A DNA stretch of 64,000 nucleotides from Conexibacter sp. CPCC 206217 (GCF_030646165.1 NZ_JAUTDO010000002.1:434001-498000), one strand, 5' to 3'; shown: positions 9,102 through 19,660, counted from the first letter of the stretch. Notes: a model not told the origin generated them from the letters alone. A program made the numbers and translations.

Positions 9102-11427
9102 GACGCACCAGCTTCGCCGTGTCGAGCTGGATGTCCCACACCGGCGGCTCGTCGCGCAGCGTCAGCTCGTTCTCGAGCGCGACGCCGCAGTCGGGACAGA
9201 GGAACATGCGGTAGACGACGTCGTCGTCGACCTCGGTCGCCGGGTCGATGTAGATCGACGGGTCCAGCTCGTGCAGCGACGTGTCGAGCGTGCTCGCCGC
9301 CAGCTTGTAGTTCTCGTCCGCGTCGCAGAGGACTCCCGCGCACGCCGTGCAGCAGGTCACCAGCGCGTCGTCGCTGGTGCGGCCGATCGCGAGCGACTCG
9401 CCGATCTCGACCAGCTGCTGCGTCTCTCCGCCGGGGTGGCGCCGCGCCGGCGCCGTGGCGCGCTTGAGCCGCTTGGCGTAGGCGGCGGCGCGCAGCGAAG
9501 CGGTCTCCGACGCGTTGACGGCGCCCTCCTCGCCGAGCGCGACCGCGTACACCGAGCGCGCGATCTCGGCTCTGACCGCGCCGGCCGCGACGTCGTCGGC
9601 GACCGCCTGCGGATTGCGCTGGAGCGGGTCGCCGTAGCCGCCGCCGCCGTAGACCGACGACTCGATCACGTCGTGCTCGCCGAGCGAGAGGCCGATCGAC
9701 TTGGCGGGCAGCGTGCGCGCGTCGCCGCTCAGCTCGCGCAGCTCCAGCGGATGCCCCGGCGCGTCGCGCGCCGCGATCCGATCGCGCACGTCGCTTGCGC
9801 TGACGGCGTAGTAGGTGCCCGTCTCACCGAAGTGCCCGCCGTAGATGCCGCCCTGCGTGCTGAACGTCGACGCCATCGAGATCGTCGATGCCAGCTGGTG
9901 GTCGGTGTCGTGCCCGACCCAGCCGAAGACGATTCCGTTGCCACCGCGGAACTTGCCGTGGCCGCCGTTGAGCGCGGCACGGCGGTAGAGGTAGAGGATC
10001 GGGTAGAGCTGCTCGTAGGCCTCGCAGTCGGGGATCTCGCTCTTGGGCCAGAAGGTCGACCCGCCCTGGTCGATCCCGTCGCGGAACGGGAACGCGCCGA
10101 TCCCGCCGGCGCTGTGGTCAAGCGACACGCTCGCGAACGGCGCGCCCCATTGGTCCGTCCCGGAGAACGTGATCCAGCTGCAGGACGAGAGGCCCGAGTT
10201 GCCCATGATCGTCGGCCGCAGCTCCGGATCCGGGTAGATCATCTTCGAGGCGACCTTCGCCGCCATGTAGATGCTCAGCAACGGCGCATGGCACGACGTG
10301 ACGGCGCCCTCGCGGCTGACCGCGGAGATCGTGCCGACCTCCGCGTCGATGTTGACCAGCCGCAGGACTCCGCCGGCGCAGAAGCGGTGGTCGTAGGCCA
10401 GCATGTACGCCAGCGCCGCCCCGATCGCCGCGCGCAGCTGGCCGTAGCCGCAGTTGATCGAGCCGATCTCGGGATCCGTCCCGGCGTTGGTGAAGTACAG
10501 CTCCGAACCGCGCTTCTCCAGCGTCAGGCAGAGCTTGTGGCTCGATCTGTCACCGGGCAGCGCGCCGCTGCAGAACGACACCTCGCGCCAGGTCCCGTCC
10601 GGCAGCGCGGAGAGCTTCTCGCGCATCGCCGTCTCGGTGTCGTCGATCAGCTTGTGCATGACGCCCTTGGCGACGGGGGCGCCGTACTCCTGCACCAGCT
10701 CCTCGATGCGGGTGCGGGCACGCGCGACGCCGGCGATCTGCGAGCGCAGCTCGAGCGCGAGCATGTGCGGGATGCGCGAGTAGCGCAACAGCGTGTCCTC
10801 GACGTCGGTGCGGATGCCGCCCTCGCCGTCGACCAGCTTGACCGCCACCATCGCGGGCGCCTCGTAGTAGTGGTTCGGCGCCTGCACGGAGAAGCTGCCG
10901 GGCTCGACGCCGCCGAGGTCGCGGCAGTGGCAGCTGTTGAAGACCCAGCAGAACAGCCTGCCGTCGACGAACACCGGCGCGTACATCGAGACGTCCATCT
11001 GATGGCTGCCCGCGATCAGCGGGTCGTTGCAGACGAACACGTCGCCCGGGTTGATGCCGGGGCTGTCGCCGCGGTTCTCGAGCGTGTACTTGATCACCAG
11101 CTCGGCGGCGCCCGAGAAGTACTGGATGTAGGGCGCGAACAGGAACGCCTCGCCGATCTCGGTGGAGATGCAGGTGTTGAAGTCGTAGTTGTGCACCACG
11201 ACAGGCGAGCCGGAGACGCGCTGGATCGTGTCCGCGTGCTCCTCGTTGATGCTCCAGAAACGGTTGCTGAGCACCTCGAAGTCGATCGGGTCGATATCGC
11301 TCGCGGACTCGCGATGCAGCTGCAGGCGCGGCGCCGTCCACGGCTCGGCCGGCGGCCGGTACGGCAGGTCCTTGCCGTTCCAGTCCGGCGCGTCGAGCGC
11401 GACGGCGATCTCGGTGTCGGTCGTCAT
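9094..11427 (-). CDS. HyuB-type hydantoinase/carboxylase subunit with acetone-carboxylase-gamma-like zinc-ribbon tail
   Basis: The 777-residue protein is a HyuB/oxoprolinase B-family subunit over about residues 40-640 (IDPIDFEVLSNRFWSI; ECxxDP-like CNDPLIAGSHQMD; GGHGKFRGGNG; GGGGYGDPLQR). Its last 90 residues form a separate domain with Cys 692, 693, 696 and 701 and CPDC at 744-747, ending PPVWDIQLD, which resembles the small gamma subunit of acetone carboxylase. The family with HyuA does ATP-dependent hydrolysis of hydantoin or 5-oxoproline, or carboxylation of ketones; the zinc-ribbon tail favours carboxylation. ATG at 11427 follows HyuA by 11 bases. The substrate is unproven. Confidence 0.85.
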
Positions 11428-11438
11428 CTGCGTGCTCC

Positions 11439-13571
11439 TCAGCTCGTTGCCGTCAGGGTGCCGTGTGCGCTTCTGGCGACGCGATCGCGTCGCGCGGCAG
11501 GGAACCGCAGCACGAGGTTGCCGTGGTCGTCGTGGCCGGCGGTCTGTCCCGGGCGGACCGGGACGGTCGTGTCCGGCAGCTCGACGATCGCCGGACCCTC
11601 GACGTCTCGCAGCCGACCGGCGTCGCCGCGGTAGACGGGGGTGTCGACGAAGCCGCGCTCCTGCGGCCACCACACCTGACGGGTCGCGACAGGCTCGGCA
11701 CCGGCGCCCGCCAGCCGCTGACGGGGCAGCCGGGGGCGCGGGATGCGACCGCGCGAGCGCACGCGCAGCCGGATCACCTCGATCCCCGCGGGCGCGTAGC
11801 CGGAGCCCTCGCCGAAACGGCGCTCGTAGGTCCGCTCGAACTCCTCGCACAGCCGCTCGCTCGTGATCCCCGGTTCGACGGGGATCTCGATGTCGAACAC
11901 CTGCGCTCCGTACTTCATCGAGACGATCCGCTCGATCCCGATCGCGTCGTCGTCGAAGCCCTCCGCCCGCAGCTGCGCGGTCGCGCCGGCCGCCAGCTCG
12001 GCGAACTCCGCGAACAGCGCGTCGATGTCCAACGGAGCGATCAGCCGCGTGACCCGGTCGTAGATGTGGACCACGTCGCCGCTGACGGTGCCGAGCGCCG
12101 ACAGCACCGAGGCGGTGTTGCCGAGCGGGATCACGACCTCCTCGACGCCGAGCTGCGCGGAGAATCCGCTCGCGTGCGTCGGCCCGCCGCCGCCGAAGGC
12201 GAAGACGGCGAAGTTGCGCGGATCGTGACCGCGATACACCGTCATCCGGCGGATCTTGTCCGCCATCATGTTGTCGATGATCTCGCTGATGCCAGCGGCC
12301 GTCTCCTCGGGGCTCATCGCAAGCGCCCCGCCGAGCTCGGCGATGCCGGCGCGCGCCGCGTCGGCGTCGAGCCGGCGGCGGCCGCCGAGGAACGCGTCGG
12401 GGTTGACGACGCCGAGCACGACGTCGGCATCGGTGACCGTCGGAGCGGTCCCGCCGCGCTGGTAGCAGATCGGCCCGGGATCGGCGCCCGCGCTCTGCGG
12501 ACCGACCTTCATCGTTCCGCTCTTGGGATCGAGCCAGGCGATGCTGCCGCCACCCGCGCCGATGCTCTCGACGTCGAGCATCGGGAGGTACATGTGGTAG
12601 CGGTCGATCGTCGTGCCGTCGCGTCGCGTCGGCGTCCCGTCGCTGATCACGCTGACGTCGAACGTCGTGCCGCCCATGTCGGCGGTGATCACGTTCGGGT
12701 AGCCGAGCGCGTCGCCGAGGAACGTCGCGGCGACGATGCCGCTGACCGGGCCGCTGTCGAGCGTGAAGAGCGGCTTGCGCTGGACCTCCTCGACCGGCAC
12801 CGTGCCGCCGATGCACTGCGCGAACAGCGGCGCACGGTCGGCGCCGCGCTCGATCGCGCCGTCGGCGATGTTGCCGACGTAGCGCGACATCAGCGGTCCG
12901 ACGTACGAGTTGAAGACGGTCGCGACGAGGCGGTAGTACTCGCCCACCTGCGGCGCGATCTCGTGCGAGCAGGAGACGAACAGACCCGGCGCCTCCTGTT
13001 CGATCAGCTCACGCACGCGCTGCTCGTGGCTGGGTTCGAGGAAGCTCCAGAGGAACCCGACGGCGAGCGCCTCGGCCCCGGCCGCGAGCAGCTCCGCGAT
13101 CGCGCGCCGGACTTCGCCGTCGTCGAGCGCGATCACGACGCGCCCCTTCGAGTCGACTCGCTCGCGCACCTCGCGGACCATGTCGCGCGGGACGATCGGC
13201 GCCGGCTTGTGCATCGCCGGCAGGTAGAGCAGGTCGTCGACCTCCAGGCCCTTCGAGCGTCCCCCGCCGCGCATGATCGGCATCGCCTCGCCGTGGCCGC
13301 GCGTGGTGATCAGGCCGACGTTGGCGCCGCGCTTCTCGACGAGTGCGTTCGTCGCCGCCGTCGTCGCGTGCACGAGCAGGCGGCTCTGCGAGAAGAGCTG
13401 CGGCAGCGTCAGCTCGAGCTTCTGCGCCGCGTTCTCCATCGCGGCGAAGAAGCCGACCGCGAAATCGGGCGGCGTCGACGGCGCCTTGCCGGTCGTGATG
13501 GCTCCTTCCTCGTCGACGATCACGCAGTCCGTGAACGTCCCGCCGATGTCGGTGCCGATGCTGTATCTCAT
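11439..13571 (-). CDS. HyuA-type ATP-dependent hydantoinase/carboxylase subunit
   Basis: This 710-residue protein is the ASKHA-fold partner of HyuB. The phosphate-1 motif is DIGGTFTDCVIVDE at the N-terminus, followed by HATTAATNALVEKRGA, the second phosphate loop ADMGGTTFDVS, GAGGGSIAWLD and FGGGGPTHA near the end. It binds ATP and activates the substrate carbonyl for HyuB. The ATG at 13571 has AAGGAG upstream and gives the family's usual MRYSIGTDIGGT start; the longer frame runs through the SDR. It pairs with the HyuB gene 11 bases downstream. HyuA families cannot be split into hydrolase or carboxylase by motif alone. Confidence 0.87.
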   Translation of the reverse strand: MRYSIGTDIGGTFTDCVIVDEEGAITTGKAPSTPPDFAVGFFAAMENAAQKLELTLPQLFSQSRLLVHATTAATNALVEKRGANVGLITTRGHGEAMPIMRGGGRSKGLEVDDLLYLPAMHKPAPIVPRDMVREVRERVDSKGRVVIALDDGEVRRAIAELLAAGAEALAVGFLWSFLEPSHEQRVRELIEQEAPGLFVSCSHEIAPQVGEYYRLVATVFNSYVGPLMSRYVGNIADGAIERGADRAPLFAQCIGGTVPVEEVQRKPLFTLDSGPVSGIVAATFLGDALGYPNVITADMGGTTFDVSVISDGTPTRRDGTTIDRYHMYLPMLDVESIGAGGGSIAWLDPKSGTMKVGPQSAGADPGPICYQRGGTAPTVTDADVVLGVVNPDAFLGGRRRLDADAARAGIAELGGALAMSPEETAAGISEIIDNMMADKIRRMTVYRGHDPRNFAVFAFGGGGPTHASGFSAQLGVEEVVIPLGNTASVLSALGTVSGDVVHIYDRVTRLIAPLDIDALFAEFAELAAGATAQLRAEGFDDDAIGIERIVSMKYGAQVFDIEIPVEPGITSERLCEEFERTYERRFGEGSGYAPAGIEVIRLRVRSRGRIPRPRLPRQRLAGAGAEPVATRQVWWPQERGFVDTPVYRGDAGRLRDVEGPAIVELPDTTVPVRPGQTAGHDDHGNLVLRFPAARRDRVARSAHGTLTATS

Positions 13572-13585
13572 GGAGGCTCCTTTCC

Positions 13586-14404
13586 TCACCGAACGCCGCG
13601 CGTGGCGGCGAACTTGGACGTGGCGCCGGGCTTGCCGACCTCGAACCCCTTGCCGGCGAGAAATCCGCCGTCGACCGTGATGGTGGTCCCGTTGACGTAC
13701 CTGGAGAGGTCGCTCGCGAGGAACAGGATCACGTCGGAGATCTCGCGCGGATCGCCGGCGCGCCCGGCCGGGACCAGCGCTGCCAGCCCGCCGGCGAAGT
13801 CCTCGTCGTCGAAGTAGGAGTCGGTCAGCGGCGTGCGAATCAGCCCCGGGCAGATCGCGTTGGCGCGAATACCGAGGTGACCGAGATCGGTCGCGATCGA
13901 GCGCGTGAGCCCGATCACGCCGGCCTTCGCGGCCGAGTACGCGGGGCGTCTCGGCACCGCGGCCAGCCCGGCGACCGACGAGATGTTGACGATCGATCCG
14001 CCGCCGTTGCGGGCCATCGCGCGCGCGGCCTGCTGCGCGCAGTAGAACGTGCCCGTGAGGTTGACGGCGATCACCCGGTCCCAGTCGGAGCTGTCGATCT
14101 CCAGCACGTCGTTGATCTCGCGGATGCCGGCCGAGTTGACGAGCACGTCCGGCGGCCCAAGGACCTCTCCGCCGCGCGCGAACGCCTGCTCCACGCTCTG
14201 CGCCGAGGCGACGTCGCACGCGACGAAGCTCGCCTCCGCGCCTCCGGCCTCGATTGCGCTGGCGCTCGCGCGGGCGGCCTCTTCGTCGCGGTCGATCAGC
14301 AGGACACGCCCGCCCGCGCCTGCCAGCGCTTGGGCAGCCTGCAGCCCCAGGCCGCTCGCGCCGCCGGTGATATATGCGACTCTGCCGTCCAGCCGTCCGT
14401 TCAT
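13586..14404 (-). CDS. Short-chain dehydrogenase/reductase
   Basis: The 272-residue SDR has the NAD(P) motif TGGASGLG, NSAGI in place of NNAG, the active-site YSAAK, and the C-terminal VNGTTITVDGGF. The chosen ATG at 14404 gives MNGRLDGRVAYITGG and has AGGAG nine bases upstream. An alternative ATG at 14452 overlaps the previous stop as TGATG and adds 16 unstructured residues. Lying between two HyuAB pairs and next to a second SDR, it may oxidise a hydroxyl intermediate to the ketone that the carboxylase uses, which is inference. Its acidic residue LLIDRD after the second strand suggests NAD+. Confidence 0.85.
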   Translation of the reverse strand: MNGRLDGRVAYITGGASGLGLQAAQALAGAGGRVLLIDRDEEAARASASAIEAGGAEASFVACDVASAQSVEQAFARGGEVLGPPDVLVNSAGIREINDVLEIDSSDWDRVIAVNLTGTFYCAQQAARAMARNGGGSIVNISSVAGLAAVPRRPAYSAAKAGVIGLTRSIATDLGHLGIRANAICPGLIRTPLTDSYFDDEDFAGGLAALVPAGRAGDPREISDVILFLASDLSRYVNGTTITVDGGFLAGKGFEVGKPGATSKFAATRGVR

Positions 14405-14451
14405 CGTCTCTCCTGTCCGTCTCGACGGGCCGCGCTGCTCGTGCGCCGTCA

Positions 14452-15183
14452 TCAGACCGCCACGAACCCGCCGTCGACCATCACGTGGGCGCCGTGCATG
14501 TAGTTCGATTCATCGCTGGCGAGGTAGAGCACCGCGCTCGCGATCTCGCCCGGTTCGCCTCTGCGCCGCGCCGGCATCGCGCGCGCGAACTCGTCCTGAG
14601 CCGCGGCGATGCCCGCGGTCATCGGGGTCGCCACCGGCCCCGGCGCGACCGCGTTGACGTTGATCCCGTGCGGACCCAGCTCCGCCGCCCACGTCTGCGT
14701 CAACGATGCGACGGCGGCCTTCGACGCGCTGTAGACACCGATGCCCGGCACGCCGACGCATGCGGCCATCGTCGTGATGCTCACGATCTTCCCCTGCCCC
14801 TGCCGCATCATCGACGGCGCGACGAGCCCGGTCAGGAAGTACGGGCCCTTGACGTTGACGTCGAAGTTGCGCGCGAAGACCTCCTCGTCGGGCTCAATCA
14901 GCGGCCCGACGGCGAACGCGCCGGCGTTGTTGACGAGGATGTCGATCGCGCCGAGCCGTTCCAGCGTCCGCTCCACCACGTCCGGCAGGCTCGCGACGTC
15001 GGCGATGTCGGCCCGAAGGAAGGTCGCGGCGCCGTCGTGACGGGCCGCGACGGCCGTGCCGCGCTCGGCGTCGCGGGCGACGAGCACCACACTGGCGCCT
15101 TCGGCCACGAACCGCTCGACGATCGCCTCGCCGATGCCCGACGAACCGCCAGTCACGAGCGCGCGCTTGCCTGCGAGCATCAT
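14452..15183 (-). CDS. Short-chain dehydrogenase/reductase
   Basis: The 243-residue SDR carries TGGSSGIG, NNAGAF, the catalytic YSASK and the final HVMVDGGFVAV. The start overlaps the HyuB stop (ATGATG at 15183-15178), so either Met may be used. VARDAER after strand two suggests NADP(H) rather than NAD(H). It is one of two adjacent SDRs that may act in opposite directions or on the two enantiomers of a hydroxy intermediate, as is known for other ketone pathways; this is inference from position. Confidence 0.85.
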   Translation of the reverse strand: MMLAGKRALVTGGSSGIGEAIVERFVAEGASVVLVARDAERGTAVAARHDGAATFLRADIADVASLPDVVERTLERLGAIDILVNNAGAFAVGPLIEPDEEVFARNFDVNVKGPYFLTGLVAPSMMRQGQGKIVSITTMAACVGVPGIGVYSASKAAVASLTQTWAAELGPHGINVNAVAPGPVATPMTAGIAAAQDEFARAMPARRRGEPGEIASAVLYLASDESNYMHGAHVMVDGGFVAV

Positions 15184-17354
15184 GACGGTCCGCTCGGCTC
15201 AGGCGACTCGCGCGTGACGACGACCGCCGCGTCGAGCAGCGTCGCGCACTCCGGGCAGCTGTACTCGATGACCTCGACCGTGCCCGCGCGCGCCGGCGCC
15301 AGCCACCCGCCGTTGCGCTCGACGTACTCGCGTGCGTCGACCGTCTCCGCGAGCGCGTCGCTGCGCCAGCCGGCACCCGCCACGAGCGCCCGGCAGTGGT
15401 CGCAGCCGGCGAGCCGCGCCGAGCCGAGGCCGTAGCCGGGCGCGTCCTCGCGGGGCGTGCCGGTCGCGCGACGCGCGCGGATCTCCGAGCGCAGGCGCTC
15501 GGTCCCGGCCGCGTCGACCTGCCCGCGCTCGAGCGCCACACCGTAGATCTCACGCGCCGCGCGCTCCGAGACGAGCCCGCGGGCGACGTCGTCGCGGACC
15601 AGCTGCGGCGGGCGCGTCGTGCAGTCGCCGAGGCCCGATCCGCCGCCCAGCGTGCGGTAGACGACATCGCGCTCGGAGAGCGGGACATTCGAGATCTTGA
15701 AGCCGGGCGGTTGCGCAGCCGCGCCGTCGACGCGGGCGACCTCGCGCAGCGCGTCGTAGTCGCCGACGGTCGCCCCGTCACGCAGCTTCTGGCCGACGTC
15801 CACTCCGCGCCAGATCTCGTAGGCGTGCCCGCCGGCCGGCATTCCGCCGAACGCGCCGCTGCGGGGGATCTCTGCGCCCTGACCGAACAGGGTCCCCGTC
15901 GCGCGCTCCGCGCCCCACAGCGCCCACGCCTCCTCCGCCCCGACGCCGCCGCGGAAGCGGCCGGGACCGCCGGAGTCCTGCCACGGGCGCCGGAACAGGA
16001 ACAGGATCGGGTTGAGGTACTCGTACCACTCGACGTCCGGGATGTGGTTGTCGGGCTGGCACAGGTCGCCGGCCGTGTGCAGGCCGTCGCAGACGCTCTG
16101 CGCGCCGCCGCCCGTCATGCCGCCGTCGAGATTGAAGAACAGGAACGGGGCGCCGTCGCCGTCCTGCCCGAACCAGTTCTCGGTCATCCACGTGTTGTGG
16201 AAGAGGCCGCTGACACGCTCGCGCAGCGCGGGGTCCTCCGCGCGCTCGAGCGCCAGCGTCAGCGCCTGTCCGACGGCCGGCTGCACGCCGTGCATCCCGG
16301 TGTCGAGGTGTCCGCCCGACACGCCGGCCGGCGGCACCGGGCTGACGAGCGAGCCGCTCGGCAACACGACCGAGAGCGGCCGGATCAAGCCGTGGTTGAT
16401 CGGCAGATCCCACGCCAGCTGGTGCATCAGCGGCGTCAGCAGGAAGCCCCAGACCGCGCCGGGCCCGCCGTTGCTGAGGCCGAGCGCCTGCGGGTCGGTC
16501 CCGGTGAAGTCGAACGTCAGCCGATCGCCGGCGACGGTCATCACCAGCGCGATGCGGTAGTAGCGCTCCACGACGCCGTCGTGCTCCAACCACGCCTCCG
16601 ACTCGTAGTCGCCGTCGGGCAGGCTCGCGATGCGGCGGCGCAGCACCTCCTCCGTCGACGCCATGCTCCAGTCGAAGACGTCGCGAATGCGATCCTCTCC
16701 GTGTCTCGCGGCCAGCTGGCCGACACGGTCCTCGCAGACGTTGCACGCGGCGAGCAGCCCGCGCACGTCGTTCATCAGCAGGTCGGGCATGCGCACGTTG
16801 TCGCGCAGGATCGCCTCCACCTGCGCAACCGTCCTGCCTTCCTCGACGAACTTCACCAGGCTCATCCGGAACCCCTCCTGATAGAGGTCGGTGATGCCGG
16901 GCGAGAAGCCGCCGAAGCCCCAGCCGCCGTAGTCGGGCAGATGCGCCTCCGCCCACGCCCACGCGAGCAGCTCGCCGCCGGGCGAGAAGATCGGCGCGAT
17001 CACACCGGTGTCGTTGAGATGCGCGCTGCCGAGATACGCGTCGTTGACGATGAAGCGGTCGCCGGGTCTGATCGTCTCGACCGGGTGGCGCTCCAGCAGC
17101 GCCGCGACGCACTCCTTCGCCGCCCCGAGATGGAGCGTGATGTAGACGGCGAACGAGACGACCTCGCCCTGCGCGTCGAGCAGACAGACCGAGAAGTCGT
17201 TCGCCTCCGTGATCGCGGGCGAGCCGGACGCCTTGCGCATCGTCGCGGCCATCTCCTCGACGACCGCGAGCACCTGGTGGCGGACGATCTCGGCCTCGAC
17301 CGGATCCAGCGCGGTCGCGCCCGTCGTGCGGCTGTCTCCGACTTCGATGGCCAT
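15180..17354 (-). CDS. Second HyuB-type subunit with zinc-ribbon tail
   Basis: The 724-residue protein is a HyuB-family subunit (LDPVEAEIVRHQVLAVVEEM; VNDAYLGSAHLND; GGPGRFRGGVG; LGGGSGLGD) ending in a short cysteine domain with CDHC at 651-654 and CPEC at 700-703. This tail is comparable to, but more degenerate than, that of the HyuB at 9094-11427. Start ATG at 17354 overlaps the HyuA stop as TGATG, so the two chains are made together. It forms the second predicted carboxylase or hydrolase of this operon; the pairs differ enough in sequence that they probably act on different intermediates. Exact substrate unknown. Confidence 0.85.
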   Translation of the reverse strand: MAIEVGDSRTTGATALDPVEAEIVRHQVLAVVEEMAATMRKASGSPAITEANDFSVCLLDAQGEVVSFAVYITLHLGAAKECVAALLERHPVETIRPGDRFIVNDAYLGSAHLNDTGVIAPIFSPGGELLAWAWAEAHLPDYGGWGFGGFSPGITDLYQEGFRMSLVKFVEEGRTVAQVEAILRDNVRMPDLLMNDVRGLLAACNVCEDRVGQLAARHGEDRIRDVFDWSMASTEEVLRRRIASLPDGDYESEAWLEHDGVVERYYRIALVMTVAGDRLTFDFTGTDPQALGLSNGGPGAVWGFLLTPLMHQLAWDLPINHGLIRPLSVVLPSGSLVSPVPPAGVSGGHLDTGMHGVQPAVGQALTLALERAEDPALRERVSGLFHNTWMTENWFGQDGDGAPFLFFNLDGGMTGGGAQSVCDGLHTAGDLCQPDNHIPDVEWYEYLNPILFLFRRPWQDSGGPGRFRGGVGAEEAWALWGAERATGTLFGQGAEIPRSGAFGGMPAGGHAYEIWRGVDVGQKLRDGATVGDYDALREVARVDGAAAQPPGFKISNVPLSERDVVYRTLGGGSGLGDCTTRPPQLVRDDVARGLVSERAAREIYGVALERGQVDAAGTERLRSEIRARRATGTPREDAPGYGLGSARLAGCDHCRALVAGAGWRSDALAETVDAREYVERNGGWLAPARAGTVEVIEYSCPECATLLDAAVVVTRESPEPSGPS

Positions 17355-19462
17355 CAGGCGCCTCCTCCGTTGCGAGCGGCCGCCACGGACGGCGCCGCGA
17401 CCAGGTCAAGGATCAGATTGCGGTACACGTCAACGTGCAGCCGCGTGTCCGGCGGGACGTACGCGGTCGTGTCCTCGCCGACGATCAGGGCTGGGCCGTC
17501 GAGCCGCATGCCGGGCTCCAGCGCCGCCCAGTCGAACAGCGGCACCTCGCCGATCTCGTCGCGGCCGAGCACGTACATCTCGCGTCGCTGCAGCAGCGCG
17601 GAGGAGGCGTCGGCGTCGCCCTCCGGCAGCGCTCTGAGCGTCGGCTTGTCGATCGCGCCGCTGACCTTGACGCGCGTGTTGACCATCTGGATCGGCACGC
17701 CCGTCCAGGCCGTTCCCGGCCCGTGCAGCTCCTCGTAGTAGGCCGAGAACCGCTCCGCGATCGCCTCCGTCGCCGTCGCGTCGATCGTCTCGAACGGCAG
17801 CTCCATGTGCAGCTCCGAGTGCTGCCCGAGGAAGCTGAAGTCGCCGGAGCGTTCGACGTGCACGTCGCCGCTGAAGCCCTCCTTCTGCAGCGCCGCGCGT
17901 CCCTGCGCCTCCAGCTCCGCGAAGGACCGCTCGACGGCAGCCGGGTCGCCCGGCAGGATCCACGGGCGCGTGACCGTGAGCTCGACCTGACGATCGACTG
18001 TCAGCAGGCCGAAGGCGGAGAACTGCGCCGCGGACTCCGGGATGACGGCGCGCGCGACGCCGACGTCCTGCGCGATCAGCGGGCAGAGGATCGAGCCCAG
18101 CCCGCCGTAGACGAACATCGCGAACTCGCGCGGGTCGTAGCCCTTCTCGACGGTGCTCAACGCCAGCTGACCGGCGCACTGCGTCAGCGCGATGCGGATC
18201 ACGTCGGCCGCGCGCTGCGTGACGGTGCCGCCGATCGCGTCGCACAGTCTGCGCGCGATCACCTCCTCCGCGCGCTCACGGTCGATCGTCACGCGGCCGC
18301 CGAGATAGCGGTCGGGCTGGATCAGGCCGAGCGCGACCAAGGCATCGGTGACGGTCGGCTGCTCGCCGCCGCGGCGATAGCACGCCGGGCCCGGCTCGGA
18401 GCCCGCACTGCGCGGGCCGACGTTGAGCGCGCCGCGCGCGTCGATCCACGCGATCGAGCCGCCGCCCGTGCCGATCGAGTCGACGCCCATCGCCGACATC
18501 GCGGTCGCGAACGGGCCGATCGAGATGCGGTGCACGACCGGCGCCTTCAGGTTCGGCAGCGTCGCGACGTCGAAGCTGGTGCCGCCGACGTCGGCGCAGA
18601 CGATGTTGTCGATCCCCAGCGTCTGACCGAAGAAGCGCGCGCCCATCACGCCCGCCGCCGGCCCCGAGCCGATCAGGTTCACCGGTCGCTCGCGCGCCTC
18701 GCCCACGCCGGTGAAACCGCCTCGCGCGTTCATCACCAGCAGGTCCGCATCGAGCCTGGCAGCGCTCGTACGGCTCGAGATCGTGTCGAGGTACGTCCGT
18801 GTGCGCGGCCCGACGTAGCTGTTGAGGACCGTCGGGACGAAGCGCTCATACTCGCGCACAACCGGCATCAGTTCGGCGGAGAGCGTCGTCTGGACCGCCA
18901 GGCCCATCTCCTCCACCAGCTGCCGCACGCGCTGCTCGTGCGCGGGATTGAGGAACGACCACAGGAAGCAGACGGCGATCTCGGTGACGCCGTGGTTGTC
19001 GGCGAGGTCGGTGATCGCGGCCCGGACCTCGTCCTCGTCCAGCGGCACGACGACCGCTCCGGCGCGGTCCAGCCGCTCCGCGACGCCGCGGACGCGCTGC
19101 ATCGGGACCAGCTCCGGGAGCGGCAGCTGGCGGTGCAGGTCGAGCGTCTTGCCGCGCGGCATCCGCGCGATGAAGAGCGTGTACTCAAAGCCTCTCGTCG
19201 TGAGCAGTCCGACGTTGGCGCCATGCAGCTCTGCGACGACGTTGGTGGCGACGGTCGTGCCGTTGACGAAGTGCGTCACGTCCGCGAGCACCTGCGGCAG
19301 CTCGCGGCCCATCCGTTGCGCGATGTGCTCGGCCGAAGCCAGGATCCCCTGTGAGTAGTCCTCGTGGGTCGTCAGCGCCTTGCCGCGCCAGATCGTGCCA
19401 CCGTCGTCCACCAAGATCGCATCGGTGTGCGTACCGCCGATGTCGACGCCAAGTCGTGTCAA
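17354..19462 (-). CDS. Second HyuA-type ATP-dependent subunit; TTG start
   Basis: The 702-residue ASKHA protein shows VDIGGTHTDAILVDD (His where the first copy has Phe), NGTTVATNVVAE, ADVGGTSFDVA, GTGGGSIAWID and a C-terminal region with LFDWAALEPG and DGPALIVGEDTT. It should bind ATP and activate a carbonyl for the partner HyuB. No ATG or GTG precedes the fold; the TTG at 19462 has AGAGGAG about eight bases upstream, which supports it. It is the first gene after a 198-base gap and so heads the long operon that runs to the left edge. Confidence 0.86.
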   Translation of the reverse strand: MTRLGVDIGGTHTDAILVDDGGTIWRGKALTTHEDYSQGILASAEHIAQRMGRELPQVLADVTHFVNGTTVATNVVAELHGANVGLLTTRGFEYTLFIARMPRGKTLDLHRQLPLPELVPMQRVRGVAERLDRAGAVVVPLDEDEVRAAITDLADNHGVTEIAVCFLWSFLNPAHEQRVRQLVEEMGLAVQTTLSAELMPVVREYERFVPTVLNSYVGPRTRTYLDTISSRTSAARLDADLLVMNARGGFTGVGEARERPVNLIGSGPAAGVMGARFFGQTLGIDNIVCADVGGTSFDVATLPNLKAPVVHRISIGPFATAMSAMGVDSIGTGGGSIAWIDARGALNVGPRSAGSEPGPACYRRGGEQPTVTDALVALGLIQPDRYLGGRVTIDRERAEEVIARRLCDAIGGTVTQRAADVIRIALTQCAGQLALSTVEKGYDPREFAMFVYGGLGSILCPLIAQDVGVARAVIPESAAQFSAFGLLTVDRQVELTVTRPWILPGDPAAVERSFAELEAQGRAALQKEGFSGDVHVERSGDFSFLGQHSELHMELPFETIDATATEAIAERFSAYYEELHGPGTAWTGVPIQMVNTRVKVSGAIDKPTLRALPEGDADASSALLQRREMYVLGRDEIGEVPLFDWAALEPGMRLDGPALIVGEDTTAYVPPDTRLHVDVYRNLILDLVAAPSVAAARNGGGA

Positions 19463-19616
19463 CGTCTTTCTCCTCTGTCTCTCGCGGCCTGACCACGGAA
19501 GCGGTCAGTTCGACGCTGGCCGACCGCGGGGGGGCGAGCGGCTCATCTCCTGCGACGACACTACGGCGAGGGACTCACGCCGCTCTAGAGAGATTCCCCA
19601 CGATGTCGCCGCGGGC

Positions 19617-19637
19617 CGTTGGAAGTTATCTCCAACG
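19617..19637. promoter_or_regulatory. Perfect inverted repeat in the hyuA-upstream region, candidate operator
   Basis: CGTTGGA and TCCAACG form perfect 7-bp arms around a 7-base spacer (AGTTATC), a locally AT-rich spot in GC-rich DNA. It lies between the end of the PucR-type regulator gene and the start of the HyuAB operon, 155 bases before the TTG start. No T-run follows on either strand, so an operator is more likely than a terminator. The adjacent CTCTAGAG palindrome at 19583-19590 could belong to the same control region. Confidence 0.5.
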
Positions 19638-19660
19638 TCGCGCCGCTCCGGGCGCCTCGC

